A stretch of 64,000 bases of DNA from Capnocytophaga sp. oral taxon 338 str. F0234 (GCF_000192225.1 NZ_GL872418.1:1-64000); one strand, 5' to 3'. Shown: positions 9,829 through 19,461, counted from the stretch's first letter. Notes: a model not told the origin generated them from the letters alone. Numbers and translations are program-made.

Positions 9829-10587
9829 TTAATCTTTAAAAGCGTTTGGATATTTAGCTTTTATTTCTTTGATATATTCGCCCCAACCATACTTATAGTA
9901 CTGAGGTGCAGGAGAGAATTCCCCAGCTCCCATATCCAAATCCCCTGCACAAGGAACACGATAATGACCCCAACTTACTTGCTGAGACTTATGTGTTTGC
10001 TTACTTGTCCAAGTTCCTATATAGGCATTATTCAGGTAAGGGTCTGCCATGAGATAGCCATCGTTATATTCTATTTTTCTCTTTTTGGAGAGAAACCACC
10101 ATAGGAGTACTTTCCCTTTGAATATGCCCGTAGCGGGAAGATCTTCGTATTCGTCCAAGGTAAAATCCCCTACAGCCACGCCTTCCTCCTGTACACCACT
10201 ATTTTTCGTGTTGAGTTCTCCACTTGCATCCTCTGATTTACCTGAGACAAACTGGGTTAGGATTATACGTCCCTTGAATTGACGTATGTTCTTTCCTACA
10301 CGTGTTTTCCCAGCTACTTCATACACCAAAGGATGCTTTGGGTCACGCTTAGCGGAAGAGAATATGACTACTAATCGTTTTTTATGGACCCCTATAGCTC
10401 CTAAATAATCCGTACTTTGGTCAAGAATAAGGGAAGAAAAATCCGCCTTTTGAATATCTATCTTAGAAGGATAAGTCTTATCATAGAACATCGTCATTTT
10501 CTGCAATACCTGCTCATAGGCACAAGGTTGTGCTATAGCACAAAAAGGGAGCAAACTTAACAGTAGTGTAAAAATCACTTTCTTCAT
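9829..10587 (-). CDS. secreted protein of unknown function
   Basis: 252 residues with a clear signal peptide (MKKVIFTLLLSLLPFCAIAQ, cleavage after AIAQ), so exported to the periplasm or beyond. The mature part is mixed in composition and ends with a Tyr- and Trp-rich segment (YYKYGWGEYIKEIKAKYP). I do not recognise a domain and see no catalytic motif. It ends 60 bases upstream of the tpiA start region on the opposite side, with tpiA being the next gene upstream on the same strand. A small-scale operon with tpiA is possible but not indicated by overlap. Confidence 0.8.
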   Translation of the reverse strand: MKKVIFTLLLSLLPFCAIAQPCAYEQVLQKMTMFYDKTYPSKIDIQKADFSSLILDQSTDYLGAIGVHKKRLVVIFSSAKRDPKHPLVYEVAGKTRVGKNIRQFKGRIILTQFVSGKSEDASGELNTKNSGVQEEGVAVGDFTLDEYEDLPATGIFKGKVLLWWFLSKKRKIEYNDGYLMADPYLNNAYIGTWTSKQTHKSQQVSWGHYRVPCAGDLDMGAGEFSPAPQYYKYGWGEYIKEIKAKYPNAFKD

Positions 10588-10646
10588 ATCTAAAAGTTAA
10601 AAAGGGACAGAGTTTTCTCTATCCCTTATGATAAGTCTTTCTTGAA

Positions 10647-11399
10647 CTATTTCATAGCCTGAATAATAGTGATAAAATCATCTACTATGAGGGCAGCTCC
10701 TCCTATGAGTCCACCATCTACATCGGGGTTAGCAAAGAGAGAAGCAGCATTCTTAGCATTACAACTACCTCCGTAGAGGATGGAAAGATCATCAGCTACT
10801 GTTTTTCCATATTTATCAGCTACAATCTTACGTATAAAGGCATGTATTTCCTGTGCTTGTTCAGGAGTAGCTGTCTCCCCTGTACCAATTGCCCATACAG
10901 GTTCATACGCAAGTATGATACTTGTCCATGCTTGTTGTGGAAGATGAAAGAGAGCTTTTTCTATTTGACCTTTCACCACTTCAAAGTGCTTACCTGCCTT
11001 ACGTTCAGCAAGCTTTTCCCCTATACAGAAAATAATACGGAAATGATGTGCTAAGGCTGTATCTACTTTCTTGGCAAGGCTCTCGTCAGTCTCGTTAAAG
11101 TATTCACGACGTTCGGAGTGCCCTAAAATGGTAGTCTTTATCCCAATAGCTTCAAGCATAGAAGCGGAGACCTCTCCAGTGAAAGCTCCTTTTTCAGCAA
11201 AGTGCATATTCTGCGCTGCTACAATAATGGGAGAATTTTTTGTTTTTTCCACTGCCAAAGCCAAATTCACAAAGGAGGGTGCAATAACCACCTCCGCATG
11301 AGTTTGCGGAAGCTTTTGTAACAAGGTATTAATGAGCTGAACAGATTGCTCGGCATCATTATTCATCTTCCAGTTTCCTGCGATTACTTTTCTTCTCAT
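10647..11399 (-). CDS. tpiA: triosephosphate isomerase
   Basis: 250 residues, full length. It interconverts dihydroxyacetone phosphate and glyceraldehyde 3-phosphate in glycolysis, in the cytoplasm. Visible active-site elements are NWKMN (catalytic Lys) at residues 9-13, the electrophilic His in GHSERREYF near residue 95, the catalytic Glu in AYEPVWAIGTG near 168, and the phosphate-binding GGSCNAKNA and GGLIGGAAL near the C-terminus. The start is the only sensible ATG, at MRRKVIAGNW. Confidence 0.98.
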   Translation of the reverse strand: MRRKVIAGNWKMNNDAEQSVQLINTLLQKLPQTHAEVVIAPSFVNLALAVEKTKNSPIIVAAQNMHFAEKGAFTGEVSASMLEAIGIKTTILGHSERREYFNETDESLAKKVDTALAHHFRIIFCIGEKLAERKAGKHFEVVKGQIEKALFHLPQQAWTSIILAYEPVWAIGTGETATPEQAQEIHAFIRKIVADKYGKTVADDLSILYGGSCNAKNAASLFANPDVDGGLIGGAALIVDDFITIIQAMK

Positions 11400-11486
11400 A
11401 AGTCTGTTATTAAAATAAATTGTTTGTTAGTCCTATCGTAAGGAGGTGTAAAGGTAGGATTTTTTTATTGAAAATGCAAAAAGAAT

Positions 11487-11510
11487 AAGGACGAATTTTC
11501 ATTCGTCCTT
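11487..11510 (-). terminator. terminator of the POT transporter gene
   Basis: AAGGACGAAT, a four-base loop, then ATTCGTCCTT make a perfect 10-bp stem. On the minus strand a T-rich stretch follows. It lies just past the stop at 11532. Confidence 0.75.
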
Positions 11511-11531
11511 AATTCTCATTTAATTAAAAAA

Positions 11532-13277
11532 TTATTTCACACCATGCATGAGTTTCTTAATCATAGGATGCAGAAGTATTACCAATATCCCTGCTGCTGT
11601 TGCTATCACAGCAAAGATAAGGAAGAAAGAACTTAATCCATAGTTCTGTTTTACATACTCTATTTGTCCTCCTAAGGTAGCGGCTATCTTCTGAGCAATG
11701 GCTATACCTAAGTACCACATACCAAACATGAAGGCAAGCATCCTTGCGGGTACTAATTTGGAAACATAGGAAAGTCCCACAGGAGAGATAAACAACTCAC
11801 CTAAAGTATGGAACAAATAGGTAAGGATAAGGAATACTACAGAAATCTTAGCTCCATCACCCAAATCCACTGAACCTAACCATATTGCTAAATATCCAAT
11901 AGCAACAAAGAACAAGCCAAAGCCATATTTATAAGCTGCAGGTGGATTGAACTTAGATTCCCATATCTTGGACACCGAAGAGGCTAAGGTAATAACAAAG
12001 AATGGATTTAGCACAGAGAACCATGATACAGAGATTTCAGAATCTGTTTTAGCAAACTCGCTCTTAAGCATATATACCACTACTACCCAAATCAAAAAGA
12101 AGCAAAGAAGAAGAATCATATTGGTAATAGGAATGCGTTTCCATGTAGCTATAGCAAGTTGCATCAGCACATAAGAAATAATAATCAATGGTACTACTAT
12201 AATAAGACTATTGATAATATTAAAGGTAAGCAATCCACTACCACTAAGACTCCTATCCACATGATCACGAGCAATAATAATCAAAGAAGAGGGTGCCTGA
12301 TCAAAGGTAATATAGAAAAACATAATAAAAATTGCTAAACTCACTACCGCTAACATTCTGCTACGTACAACCCCTTCGTAACGCATGATACGAGAGAAAA
12401 GTACATAGATAAATAAGACTAAAGTAATGATAATAAAGAGTGTTTGCCCTCTCATAAAAGAGCTATCCGCCCACTTGAAGACATCAAATATCCCATTCTT
12501 AGACAAAGGGTCATTGAAAGCATAGGTAAGTCCTAATATAGTAACAACAACAATAAGAATACTATCTACAAGAGTAAAAGGATTACGTTTATCAGTATCT
12601 ACTTTTTGTTCCTGTTTATGAGGTTCTTCCTTCTTAAGTACCCCTAAATCACCCATAAGGTTCTTAGCAAAGATAAACTGAAGAGTACCCAATGCCATAA
12701 AAATACCAGCTAAGCCAAAGCCCCAACTCCAACCTTGAGTCATGGCAAGATAACCACAAAGCATAGTACCAAAGAAAGAACCAGAATTCACGCCCATATA
12801 AAAGATAGTATAGGCACTATCCTTCTTATCGGCATGCTCCTTGAACATTTCCGAAAGGATAGAAGGTACATTAGGTTTAAAGAACCCTACCCCAATAACA
12901 AGGCAGGTAAGTCCCAAAAAGAACATAATAGGGGTTGATAGGAATAGACATAATTGTCCAAAGGTCATCACTACTGCCCCCGTAATTACGGCATTACGTG
13001 CTCCAATATACCTATCGGCGATAATACCTCCCAAAACAGGAGTAAGGTAAAGAAGCATCGCATACGTACCATAGAGTGATGCCGCTTGTTCAGGGGTCCA
13101 GCCCCAACCTCCCTTGGGATCACCAAAGAGAATTTCGGCAGTTAAGAATTGCACCAAGAGTACTCGCATCCCATAAAAAGAGAAGCGCTCCCACATCTCA
13201 GTAAAGAACAAAAAGAAAAGCCCTGAGGGTTGCCCCAGTACTTTTGTGTCAAAATAATGTTTCTTTTGCTGTTCCAT
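11532..13277 (-). CDS. POT family proton-coupled peptide transporter
   Basis: 581 residues, an inner-membrane major-facilitator protein with about 14 hydrophobic segments. The family takes up di- and tripeptides with protons. The N-terminal ETMWERFSFYGMR stretch carries the ExxERF/Y motif that couples protons and binds peptide, and FYMGVNSGSFFG and the second PTR2-type segment are present. A hydrophilic loop of about 30 residues rich in Lys and Glu sits near residue 215, between the two six-helix bundles. It is transcribed alone and ends at the hairpin 11487-11510. Confidence 0.93.
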   Translation of the reverse strand: MEQQKKHYFDTKVLGQPSGLFFLFFTEMWERFSFYGMRVLLVQFLTAEILFGDPKGGWGWTPEQAASLYGTYAMLLYLTPVLGGIIADRYIGARNAVITGAVVMTFGQLCLFLSTPIMFFLGLTCLVIGVGFFKPNVPSILSEMFKEHADKKDSAYTIFYMGVNSGSFFGTMLCGYLAMTQGWSWGFGLAGIFMALGTLQFIFAKNLMGDLGVLKKEEPHKQEQKVDTDKRNPFTLVDSILIVVVTILGLTYAFNDPLSKNGIFDVFKWADSSFMRGQTLFIIITLVLFIYVLFSRIMRYEGVVRSRMLAVVSLAIFIMFFYITFDQAPSSLIIIARDHVDRSLSGSGLLTFNIINSLIIVVPLIIISYVLMQLAIATWKRIPITNMILLLCFFLIWVVVVYMLKSEFAKTDSEISVSWFSVLNPFFVITLASSVSKIWESKFNPPAAYKYGFGLFFVAIGYLAIWLGSVDLGDGAKISVVFLILTYLFHTLGELFISPVGLSYVSKLVPARMLAFMFGMWYLGIAIAQKIAATLGGQIEYVKQNYGLSSFFLIFAVIATAAGILVILLHPMIKKLMHGVK

Positions 13278-13530
13278 AGTATTTATAATAAATAATTTGC
13301 TGTTTCTTATCTTTTACTGATTTATCTGCAACACTTTTGCCTAAAAATCCCTTATGACAGACTTATTCTTTGCATTTTTGATAATATTCCTTTTCTGTAA
13401 GAAGCTGTCAATTACCACTTTGCTATTAAAAATAAGTCTTTCAAAAACGGTTATAAAATTAAATCTTTTTTTTGAATTTTCCTAATCTTTATCTGTAAAA
13501 TTTATTCTTTTACCTTTTAAGAAAAAATTG

Positions 13531-13538
13531 TACCTTTG
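13531..13538 (+). promoter_or_regulatory. -7 promoter element before the CapA-like gene
   Basis: TACCTTTG matches the Bacteroidota -7 consensus and lies 28 bases before the ATG at 13567. No exact -33 TTG is seen at 19 bases. Its position excludes the earlier TTG start at 13528. Confidence 0.55.
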
Positions 13539-13566
13539 CACATATTATCTAAGTCATCCTTTTCTG

Positions 13567-14664
13567 ATGAAAAAAATAATTTATATTTTTCTCCTATTCT
13601 CCTATTCTCCTCTCTTTCCTCAAGAGAAAGATACACTTTCATTACTCTTTGTGGGAGATATCATGGGACATTCTCCACAAATCCACTCAGCTTACAATAA
13701 CCAAACTGGACGTTATGAGTATGACCCTGTTTTTGCTAAGGTAGCCCCCATTTTTAAGGAAAATGACTTTGTCATTGCTAATTTAGAGGTTACTCTTGGA
13801 GGAAAACCCTATACAGGTTATCCTACTTTTTCCTCTCCAAATGCATTAGCAGCAGCTTGTTATAATAGTGGGATCAATGTAATGGTAACGGCTAATAACC
13901 ATTCTTGCGATCGTGGTCTGAAAGGGATTACTAATACCCTTTACCAATTGGATTCCTTAGGTATCAGGCATACAGGCACCTTCTATGACCTAATGGACAG
14001 GGCTCGAAGAAACCTCCTTGTCCTAGAAAAAAACCGCATCCGTATAGGTATTCTTAACTATACCTATGGTACTAATGGTTTACCTATCCCCAATCCTACT
14101 CAGGTGAACCTGTTAGATACGTTACAAATTAAGAATGATATTTATCATGCCCAGAAATTAAACTTGGACAAGCTCATCACAGTAGTACACTGGGGTATTG
14201 AATATGCTAATAAGCCTAATAAAGCTCAAAAAGATATGGCTGATTTCCTCTTCAAAAATGGTGTAGACATTATCATAGGAGGGCACCCTCATGTACTACA
14301 ACCCATGGAAATACGTCCCTGTAAAGCCCCTTACTCTGACCAATTTATCACCTATTCTATAGGAAACTTTATCTCCAACCAGCGAAAACGTCACACCGAT
14401 GGAGGAGTAATGGTCAAACTTACTTTAATAAAGAATCAACACAAACAAACCTATTTCTCTGCTCCTAAATACTACCTCACTTGGGTACATATTTATAACA
14501 AAGAAGGAAAAGCCCACTATGAGATTCTTCCTTGCACTCAAGTAGAAAAGGAAAATTTTAAAGGTATGTCCTTAGAAGCTATAAAGCAAATGAAAATTTT
14601 TATAGAAGATTCTCGAAAGCTATTCAAAGAGAATAACTCAGGGGATATTTTTGAAAAAAAATAG
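13567..14664 (+). CDS. CapA-family metallophosphatase-like protein, exported
   Basis: 365 residues from ATG 13567. The start is set by the promoter element at 13531 and by the signal peptide MKKIIYIFLLFSYSPLFPQ that begins there. The mature part has the elements of the CapA (poly-gamma-glutamate synthesis) family with its calcineurin-like metal-binding fold: FVGDIMGH, ANLEVTLGG, TANNHSCDRG, VVHWGIEY, IIGGHPHVLQ and TYSIGNFISNQ. The Asp, Asn and His residues of a di-metal site are therefore all present. The specific substrate is unknown. No capB or capC partner is near, so an envelope glycan or peptide role is only a guess. Confidence 0.88.
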   Translation: MKKIIYIFLLFSYSPLFPQEKDTLSLLFVGDIMGHSPQIHSAYNNQTGRYEYDPVFAKVAPIFKENDFVIANLEVTLGGKPYTGYPTFSSPNALAAACYNSGINVMVTANNHSCDRGLKGITNTLYQLDSLGIRHTGTFYDLMDRARRNLLVLEKNRIRIGILNYTYGTNGLPIPNPTQVNLLDTLQIKNDIYHAQKLNLDKLITVVHWGIEYANKPNKAQKDMADFLFKNGVDIIIGGHPHVLQPMEIRPCKAPYSDQFITYSIGNFISNQRKRHTDGGVMVKLTLIKNQHKQTYFSAPKYYLTWVHIYNKEGKAHYEILPCTQVEKENFKGMSLEAIKQMKIFIEDSRKLFKENNSGDIFEKK

Positions 14665-14808
14665 TCTTTAATGACCCTTAATAGAAGTTTACAAGGAGAA
14701 AAAACACTACATTATATATAGATTTATAAAACTACATATCAAAAAAGATATCTTTCAATAACTTCACAATCTTACACATCTGTTTGAATTAAAACTAAAT
14801 ACTAAATA

Positions 14809-15633
14809 ATGCAAATTAATTGTAAGGGTGAATTAATCACCTTTGATACTCCTAAAGTAATGGGAATACTGAACATAACCCCAGATTCTTTCTATGCAGG
14901 AAGTCGTACCCAAAGTACAGAAGTACTCAAAAGAACAGAAAAAATGCTTTTAGATGGGGCTTCTTTTATAGATATTGGTGGATATAGCTCTCGCCCCAAT
15001 GCACAAGAAGTTTCTCAAGAGGAAGAGATCCAACGGGTAATCCCTGTAGTGAAAATGCTTGTGGAACATTTTCCTGATATTCGTATTTCGGTAGATACCT
15101 TTCGTAGTGAAGTAGCACGACTAAGTCTTGAGACGGGAGCCTGCATCATCAATGATATTGCTGCTGGACAAATTGAGGCTACCATGTGGGAGGTTATACA
15201 GAAATATCAGGTACCCTATATAGCTATGCACATGCGAGGTACACCACAGACTATGCAAAACTATACCCAATATGAAAATCTTACTAAGGATATTCTCTTC
15301 TATTTCTCCCAAATAAAGGATAAAACACGTAAGTTGCAGATCAATGATTTAATCATTGATCCAGGTTTTGGTTTTTCTAAAACTCTTGCCCAGAACTATG
15401 AACTTATGCAACATCTGTCTCTTTTTAGGGAACTGGATTGCCCTATCTTGGTAGGTATTTCTCGCAAATCCATGATATACAAGCTCTTCAATTCTTCTCC
15501 TGAAGAGGCTCTCAATGGAACTACTGTATTGAATACTTTTTCTTTGCTTCAAGGAGCAGATATTCTCCGCGTGCATGATGTAAAAGAGGCTATAGAATGC
15601 ATAAGAATTATAGAAGAACTAAGAAAAAAATAG
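14809..15633 (+). CDS. folP: dihydropteroate synthase
   Basis: 274 residues, a cytoplasmic TIM-barrel enzyme that joins p-aminobenzoate to the pterin diphosphate in folate synthesis (the sulfonamide target). Family motifs seen are MGILNITPDSFY near residue 18, GASFIDIGGYSSRP near 50, ISVDTFRSEVA near 95, INDIAAGQ near 115, DPGFGFSKT near 185 and GISRKSMI near 220. It is followed directly by a hairpin terminator and stands alone on the plus strand. Confidence 0.96.
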   Translation: MQINCKGELITFDTPKVMGILNITPDSFYAGSRTQSTEVLKRTEKMLLDGASFIDIGGYSSRPNAQEVSQEEEIQRVIPVVKMLVEHFPDIRISVDTFRSEVARLSLETGACIINDIAAGQIEATMWEVIQKYQVPYIAMHMRGTPQTMQNYTQYENLTKDILFYFSQIKDKTRKLQINDLIIDPGFGFSKTLAQNYELMQHLSLFRELDCPILVGISRKSMIYKLFNSSPEEALNGTTVLNTFSLLQGADILRVHDVKEAIECIRIIEELRKK

Positions 15634-15637
15634 AAAA

Positions 15638-15670
15638 GAGGCTGTCCCAAGAAAAAGTCTGGGAAGCCTC
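15638..15670. terminator. terminator between folP and the peroxiredoxin operon
   Basis: GAGGCT and AGCCTC, with an inner CCCA/TGGG pair and small bulges, form a hairpin between two convergent transcripts. The 5' arm begins with the same bases as the hairpin at 48735. Confidence 0.6.
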
Positions 15671-15693
15671 CTGTAAAGAACTAATTTTTAAAT

Positions 15694-15954
15694 TTATTTA
15701 TCTATGGTACCAAGTACCCGCCGCATAAAAGCATTAAGAGCATCCTTCTGAGGAGTACCTGCTTTGATAAGCTTTTGTACCTCCAAAGCTCCATACATAT
15801 TAGAGAGAAGTTCTCCGATAACATCTACCTCTTCCTCTTTAAGGGAAGAAAGCTCAGTGAGATACTCTAATACTTCTATTGTTTCTATCAAATAATCCTC
15901 ATCATTAACCTCAATAAACTGAGTAAGGTGCTTAATTACTGGTAATTTCATCAA
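15694..15954 (-). CDS. DUF6952 family small protein
   Basis: 86 residues, acidic and all-helical in appearance, with no signal peptide. It is the last gene of a three-gene operon: peroxiredoxin, thioredoxin-like protein, then this one. Its start overlaps the end of the thioredoxin gene by 23 bases, so translation is probably coupled. This gene order recurs in Flavobacteriia, which is the main basis for the DUF6952 name. No Cys is present, so it is not itself a redox carrier. A regulatory or adaptor role in peroxide defence is inference from context. Confidence 0.8.
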   Translation of the reverse strand: MMKLPVIKHLTQFIEVNDEDYLIETIEVLEYLTELSSLKEEEVDVIGELLSNMYGALEVQKLIKAGTPQKDALNAFMRRVLGTIDK

Positions 15955-16246
15955 TCAATTCATTTAGTACCTCTTGTTTATTGGTTTGTACGTCTCTGAC
16001 AAGCTGTCCATCTACAAAAATAGCAAAGGTAGGTAGGTTAGTTACATTAGCGAGTTTACGAGATTCTGGAAATTGCTCTGCATCTACAATCACAAAGGTA
16101 ATATCCTCTCTCTCTGAGGCAAGTTTCTTAAATTTGGGCTTCATAATACGGCAATTCCCGCACCACGAAGCGGAGAATTGTACCGCCACTTTTTTAGTAG
16201 CTTGTACTATTTCTCCTAAAGTATCAGTGGTGAGTTCTACTAACAT
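15932..16246 (-). CDS. thioredoxin-family protein with CGNC active site
   Basis: 104 residues, single thioredoxin fold, cytoplasmic. The redox motif is WCGNC (in SASWCGNCRIMKPKF, near residue 30) in place of the classical WCGPC, and the cis-Pro region is VTNLPTFAIF. It lies 46 bases behind the peroxiredoxin gene and overlaps DUF6952, so it is likely the dedicated electron donor for that peroxiredoxin. Confidence 0.92.
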   Translation of the reverse strand: MLVELTTDTLGEIVQATKKVAVQFSASWCGNCRIMKPKFKKLASEREDITFVIVDAEQFPESRKLANVTNLPTFAIFVDGQLVRDVQTNKQEVLNELIDEITSN

Positions 16247-16292
16247 AATTTAATAAAGAGATATAATATTTTTTTGTTTTTAGATGTGAGAG

Positions 16293-16928
16293 CTAATGTT
16301 TAGCTAAGTATTCTGCTGTGCTCTTCCTATCGGCAGTCATAGCATCTTTGCCTTCTTCCCAGTTAGCAGGACATACTTCTCCAAACTTTTGCACATGTGT
16401 ATAAGCATCAATAAGTCGTAGGTATTCTTTAACATTACGTCCTAAAGGCATATCATTCACACTTTCATGGAATATTTTCCCTTGTTCATCAATAAGGTAA
16501 GTAGCCCGATATGCTACATTAGAACCTTCAATAAGATAAGTTTCTTGTTCTTGGTTATATACATGCTCTGCGTCCAGAATCCCCAGAGCATTAGAAAGAT
16601 TACGAGTAGTATCGGCAAGGAGAGGATAAGTAACTCCTTCTATTCCACCTTGATTTTTCGGGGTATTAAGCCAAGCAAAATGTACTTCACAGGTATCCAC
16701 GGAAGCACCTATAATAATTGTATTACGCTTTTCAAATTCAACTCGTAACTCCTCAAAAGCATGTAGCTCTGTAGGACATACAAAGGTAAAATCCTTAGGA
16801 TACCAGAAGAGAACTACTTTTTTATTCTTCTTAGTGGCTTCTTCTAAGATATTAATTCGAAGATTATCACCCATTTCTGACATAGCGTCAACGGTAATAT
16901 TTGGAAATCTTTTTCCTACTAATGACAT
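16293..16928 (-). CDS. typical 2-Cys peroxiredoxin (AhpC/TSA family)
   Basis: 211 residues. It reduces hydrogen peroxide and organic peroxides. The peroxidatic Cys is in DFTFVCPTELHAFEE near residue 50 and the resolving Cys is in EVCPANW near residue 182, so it is a 2-Cys enzyme that needs a thioredoxin-type donor. That donor is probably the next gene. The Arg of the active site is in PLLADTTRNLS. TACTTTTG at 16983-16976 may be its -7 box. Confidence 0.95.
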   Translation of the reverse strand: MSLVGKRFPNITVDAMSEMGDNLRINILEEATKKNKKVVLFWYPKDFTFVCPTELHAFEELRVEFEKRNTIIIGASVDTCEVHFAWLNTPKNQGGIEGVTYPLLADTTRNLSNALGILDAEHVYNQEQETYLIEGSNVAYRATYLIDEQGKIFHESVNDMPLGRNVKEYLRLIDAYTHVQKFGEVCPANWEEGKDAMTADRKSTAEYLAKH

Positions 16929-17148
16929 ATTTCTCTTAATTTAAAATAAACTATATTTCTACTTTTTTTCAGTGGCAAAAGTATAAAGAAAAACTATAGT
17001 ATGTCTACTATCTTAATCGTTTTTTTCTATAGTAGAATAAGTTTTCACAATACTTGAAACTCTTGAAATTGTTAAAATTCATCATTCCTAATTCTCATTA
17101 AACAAGAATTACTATCTTTGTACTTTTAATTTTTTAAACCTTTATATT

Positions 17149-17619
17149 ATGATAAGGAAAATATGCTTTATGTTATTTACATTTCTTTCGCTATCTCTTT
17201 TAGCACAGGATAAGTACAAGTGTATGATACAGATGACCAACTATACAGGAGAATCCGCTTATATGGTAGTTTCTTTGATTGATCCAGAGGGAAATTATCA
17301 AAAGACTCTTCATATTTTTGGAGACAATGGTAAGTATTATGACTCTCTTAAAAAGTGGTTTGGTTTTTATTCTTCCAAGAAAGAAAAAGTAGATGCTATT
17401 ACAGGAGCTTCTATTACTCAAGGTGATCGTAAGACTATTGTACTAAACCTTGAGAGAAGCCTATTGAACAAGGGATACAAAATTCGTTTTGAGTCCGCCG
17501 TAGAAGACCAATATTACTACACTACTGATGCGGAAGTACCCTTTTCCTCAGAGGGTTTGAAAAGTAAAACAGAAGGAACTGGATACATACGCTATGTACG
17601 CATTATTGAAGTCAAGTAA
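17149..17619 (+). CDS. exported DUF2271-like protein
   Basis: 156 residues with a signal peptide (hydrophobic residues 5-19, cleavage after LLAQ). The mature part resembles DUF2271: MTNYTGESAYMVVSLIDPEG, then KTLHIFGDNGKYYDSLKKW, and DAITGASITQGDR. In other bacteria this family travels with PepSY and flavin-transfer proteins of iron uptake, but none is seen here. A -7 box TATCTTTG is at 17113-17120. It is a single-gene transcript by appearance. Confidence 0.7.
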   Translation: MIRKICFMLFTFLSLSLLAQDKYKCMIQMTNYTGESAYMVVSLIDPEGNYQKTLHIFGDNGKYYDSLKKWFGFYSSKKEKVDAITGASITQGDRKTIVLNLERSLLNKGYKIRFESAVEDQYYYTTDAEVPFSSEGLKSKTEGTGYIRYVRIIEVK

Positions 17620-17707
17620 CTCCTTCTCTTAACCTATTGAAAATAAAATATTTGATTTTCATTTAGAAAATAGAGCATTTTTTAACAAAAAAAAGAGACT
17701 TAATCAC

Positions 17708-17737
17708 TTGCAAAAACAATAAAAATTCCTAATTTTG
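17708..17737 (+). promoter_or_regulatory. promoter of the acyl-CoA carboxylase gene
   Basis: TTG at 17708-17710, exactly 19 bases, then TAATTTTG at 17730-17737. This is a full -33/-7 match 19 bases before the ATG. Confidence 0.75.
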
Positions 17738-17756
17738 CAATCTCTAAAATTTCCAA

Positions 17757-19385
17757 ATGAATATAGCCTTTAATAAGAATGAAGATTATAACAAGCTTGC
17801 TCGTGACCAAGTTCGTCAACGATGGGAGCAAATAAAACTTGGAGGTGGAGAAAAAGCTATAGAGAAACTTCATTCACAAGGTAAGCTAACTGCACGCGAG
17901 CGTATTGATTACCTATTGGACAAAGATAAATCACGTTTGGAAATAGGCGCTTTTGCAGCAGAGGGCATGTATAAGGATTATGGAGGTTGCCCTTCTGCAG
18001 GAGTTATTGTAGAAATCGGTTATGTGAAGGGTAGGCAGGTGATTGTCGTTGCTAACGATGCTTCAGTGAAGGCAGGTGCTTGGTTCCCAATGACTTGCAA
18101 AAAGAATCTTCGCGCACAAGAGATATCAATAGAAAATCGCTTGCCTATCATCTATTTAGTAGATAGTGCAGGCGTTTTTCTTCCTTTACAAGATGAAGTC
18201 TTCCCTGATAAGGAACACTTTGGACGTATTTTCCGTAACAATGCACAGATGAGTAGTATGGGAATTGTTCAGATAGCAGCCATCATGGGAAGTTGTGTAG
18301 CAGGAGGCGCTTATCTGCCTATTATGAGTGATGAAGCTCTGATAGTTAACAAAACAGGAAGCATATTCTTAGCAGGAAGTTACTTAGTGAAGGCTGCCAT
18401 AGGAGAGAATATTGATAACGAAACACTTGGAGGAGCAACTACACATTGCCAAATTAGTGGAGTTACAGATTATCAATGTGAAAATGATTATGATGCCTTA
18501 AAGGTTATTAAAAATCTTGTTGACAAATTAGGAGACGCTCCTAAAGCCGGTTTCAATAGAATAAAGAGCGCAAAACCCAAACTCAAAGAAACGGATATCT
18601 ATGGTATTCTGCCCTATGATAGGTCTCTTCCTTATGATATGAAAGAAATTATCCTTCGCATAGTGGATGACTCCGAGTGGGAGGAATACAAAGAAGGTTA
18701 TGGAAAAACAATCCTTACAGGTTATGCCCGCATAGATGGCTGGGCTGTAGGGATTGTAGCTAACCAACGAAAGGTGGTAAAAACAAAAAAAGGAGAGATG
18801 CAGGTGGGGGGAGTTATTTATTCCGATAGTGCTGATAAGGCAACTCGCTTTATAGCTAACTGTAACCAAAAGAGGATTCCTTTGGTATTTCTACAAGATG
18901 TTACCGGCTTTATGGTGGGTAGTAAGTCCGAACATGGAGGAATTATTAAGGATGGAGCAAAGTTAGTAAATGCAGTTGCTAATTCTGTGGTTCCAAAATT
19001 CACTATTATTATAGGCAACTCCTATGGTGCTGGTAACTATGCCATGTGTGGCAAAGCGTATGACCCTCGCCTTATTGTTGCCTACCCCACAGCTCATATA
19101 GCAGTAATGGGAGGGGTACAAGCTGCTAAAGTACTCCTACAGATAGAAACAGCAACCCTTAAGCGTAGAGGAGAGAGCCTTTCACCTGAGAGAGAAACTC
19201 AGTTATTGGAGGAGATACAATCAAAATATGAAGCACAAACCACACCCTATTATGCCGCTGCACGCTTGTGGACAGATGCTATCATTGATCCTTTAGATAC
19301 ACGAAAATGGATCTCCCAAGGGATAGAGGCTGCCAATAACGCCCCTATTGAGAAGAATTTTAACTTAGGAGTAATTCAAGTATAA
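17757..19385 (+). CDS. acyl-CoA carboxylase beta subunit (propionyl/methylcrotonyl type)
   Basis: 542 residues. The carboxyltransferase half of a biotin-dependent acyl-CoA carboxylase transfers carboxyl from carboxybiotin to the acyl-CoA. Two crotonase-like halves are present. The acyl-CoA oxyanion sites are at GSCVAGGAYLP near residue 180 and GNSYGAGNYAMCG near 420; the biotin-side sequence VMGGVQAAKVL is near 450. GMYKDYGGCPSAGVI and DEALIVNKTGSIFLAG are more like the methylcrotonyl/geranyl group than propionyl, but I cannot settle the substrate. The biotin-carrying alpha subunit is not adjacent. Confidence 0.92.
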   Translation: MNIAFNKNEDYNKLARDQVRQRWEQIKLGGGEKAIEKLHSQGKLTARERIDYLLDKDKSRLEIGAFAAEGMYKDYGGCPSAGVIVEIGYVKGRQVIVVANDASVKAGAWFPMTCKKNLRAQEISIENRLPIIYLVDSAGVFLPLQDEVFPDKEHFGRIFRNNAQMSSMGIVQIAAIMGSCVAGGAYLPIMSDEALIVNKTGSIFLAGSYLVKAAIGENIDNETLGGATTHCQISGVTDYQCENDYDALKVIKNLVDKLGDAPKAGFNRIKSAKPKLKETDIYGILPYDRSLPYDMKEIILRIVDDSEWEEYKEGYGKTILTGYARIDGWAVGIVANQRKVVKTKKGEMQVGGVIYSDSADKATRFIANCNQKRIPLVFLQDVTGFMVGSKSEHGGIIKDGAKLVNAVANSVVPKFTIIIGNSYGAGNYAMCGKAYDPRLIVAYPTAHIAVMGGVQAAKVLLQIETATLKRRGESLSPERETQLLEEIQSKYEAQTTPYYAAARLWTDAIIDPLDTRKWISQGIEAANNAPIEKNFNLGVIQV

Positions 19386-19461
19386 TAATTAGAATAAATA
19401 AGACAACACAACATTTTTCTAACATAAAAACACTTTTTTATAAAAATACTAATTAATAAAA

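Noticed and set aside
13528-13566. Earlier TTG start for the CapA-like gene
   Set aside because: The promoter -7 element TACCTTTG (13531-13538) lies in these codons and the signal peptide begins at ATG 13567.
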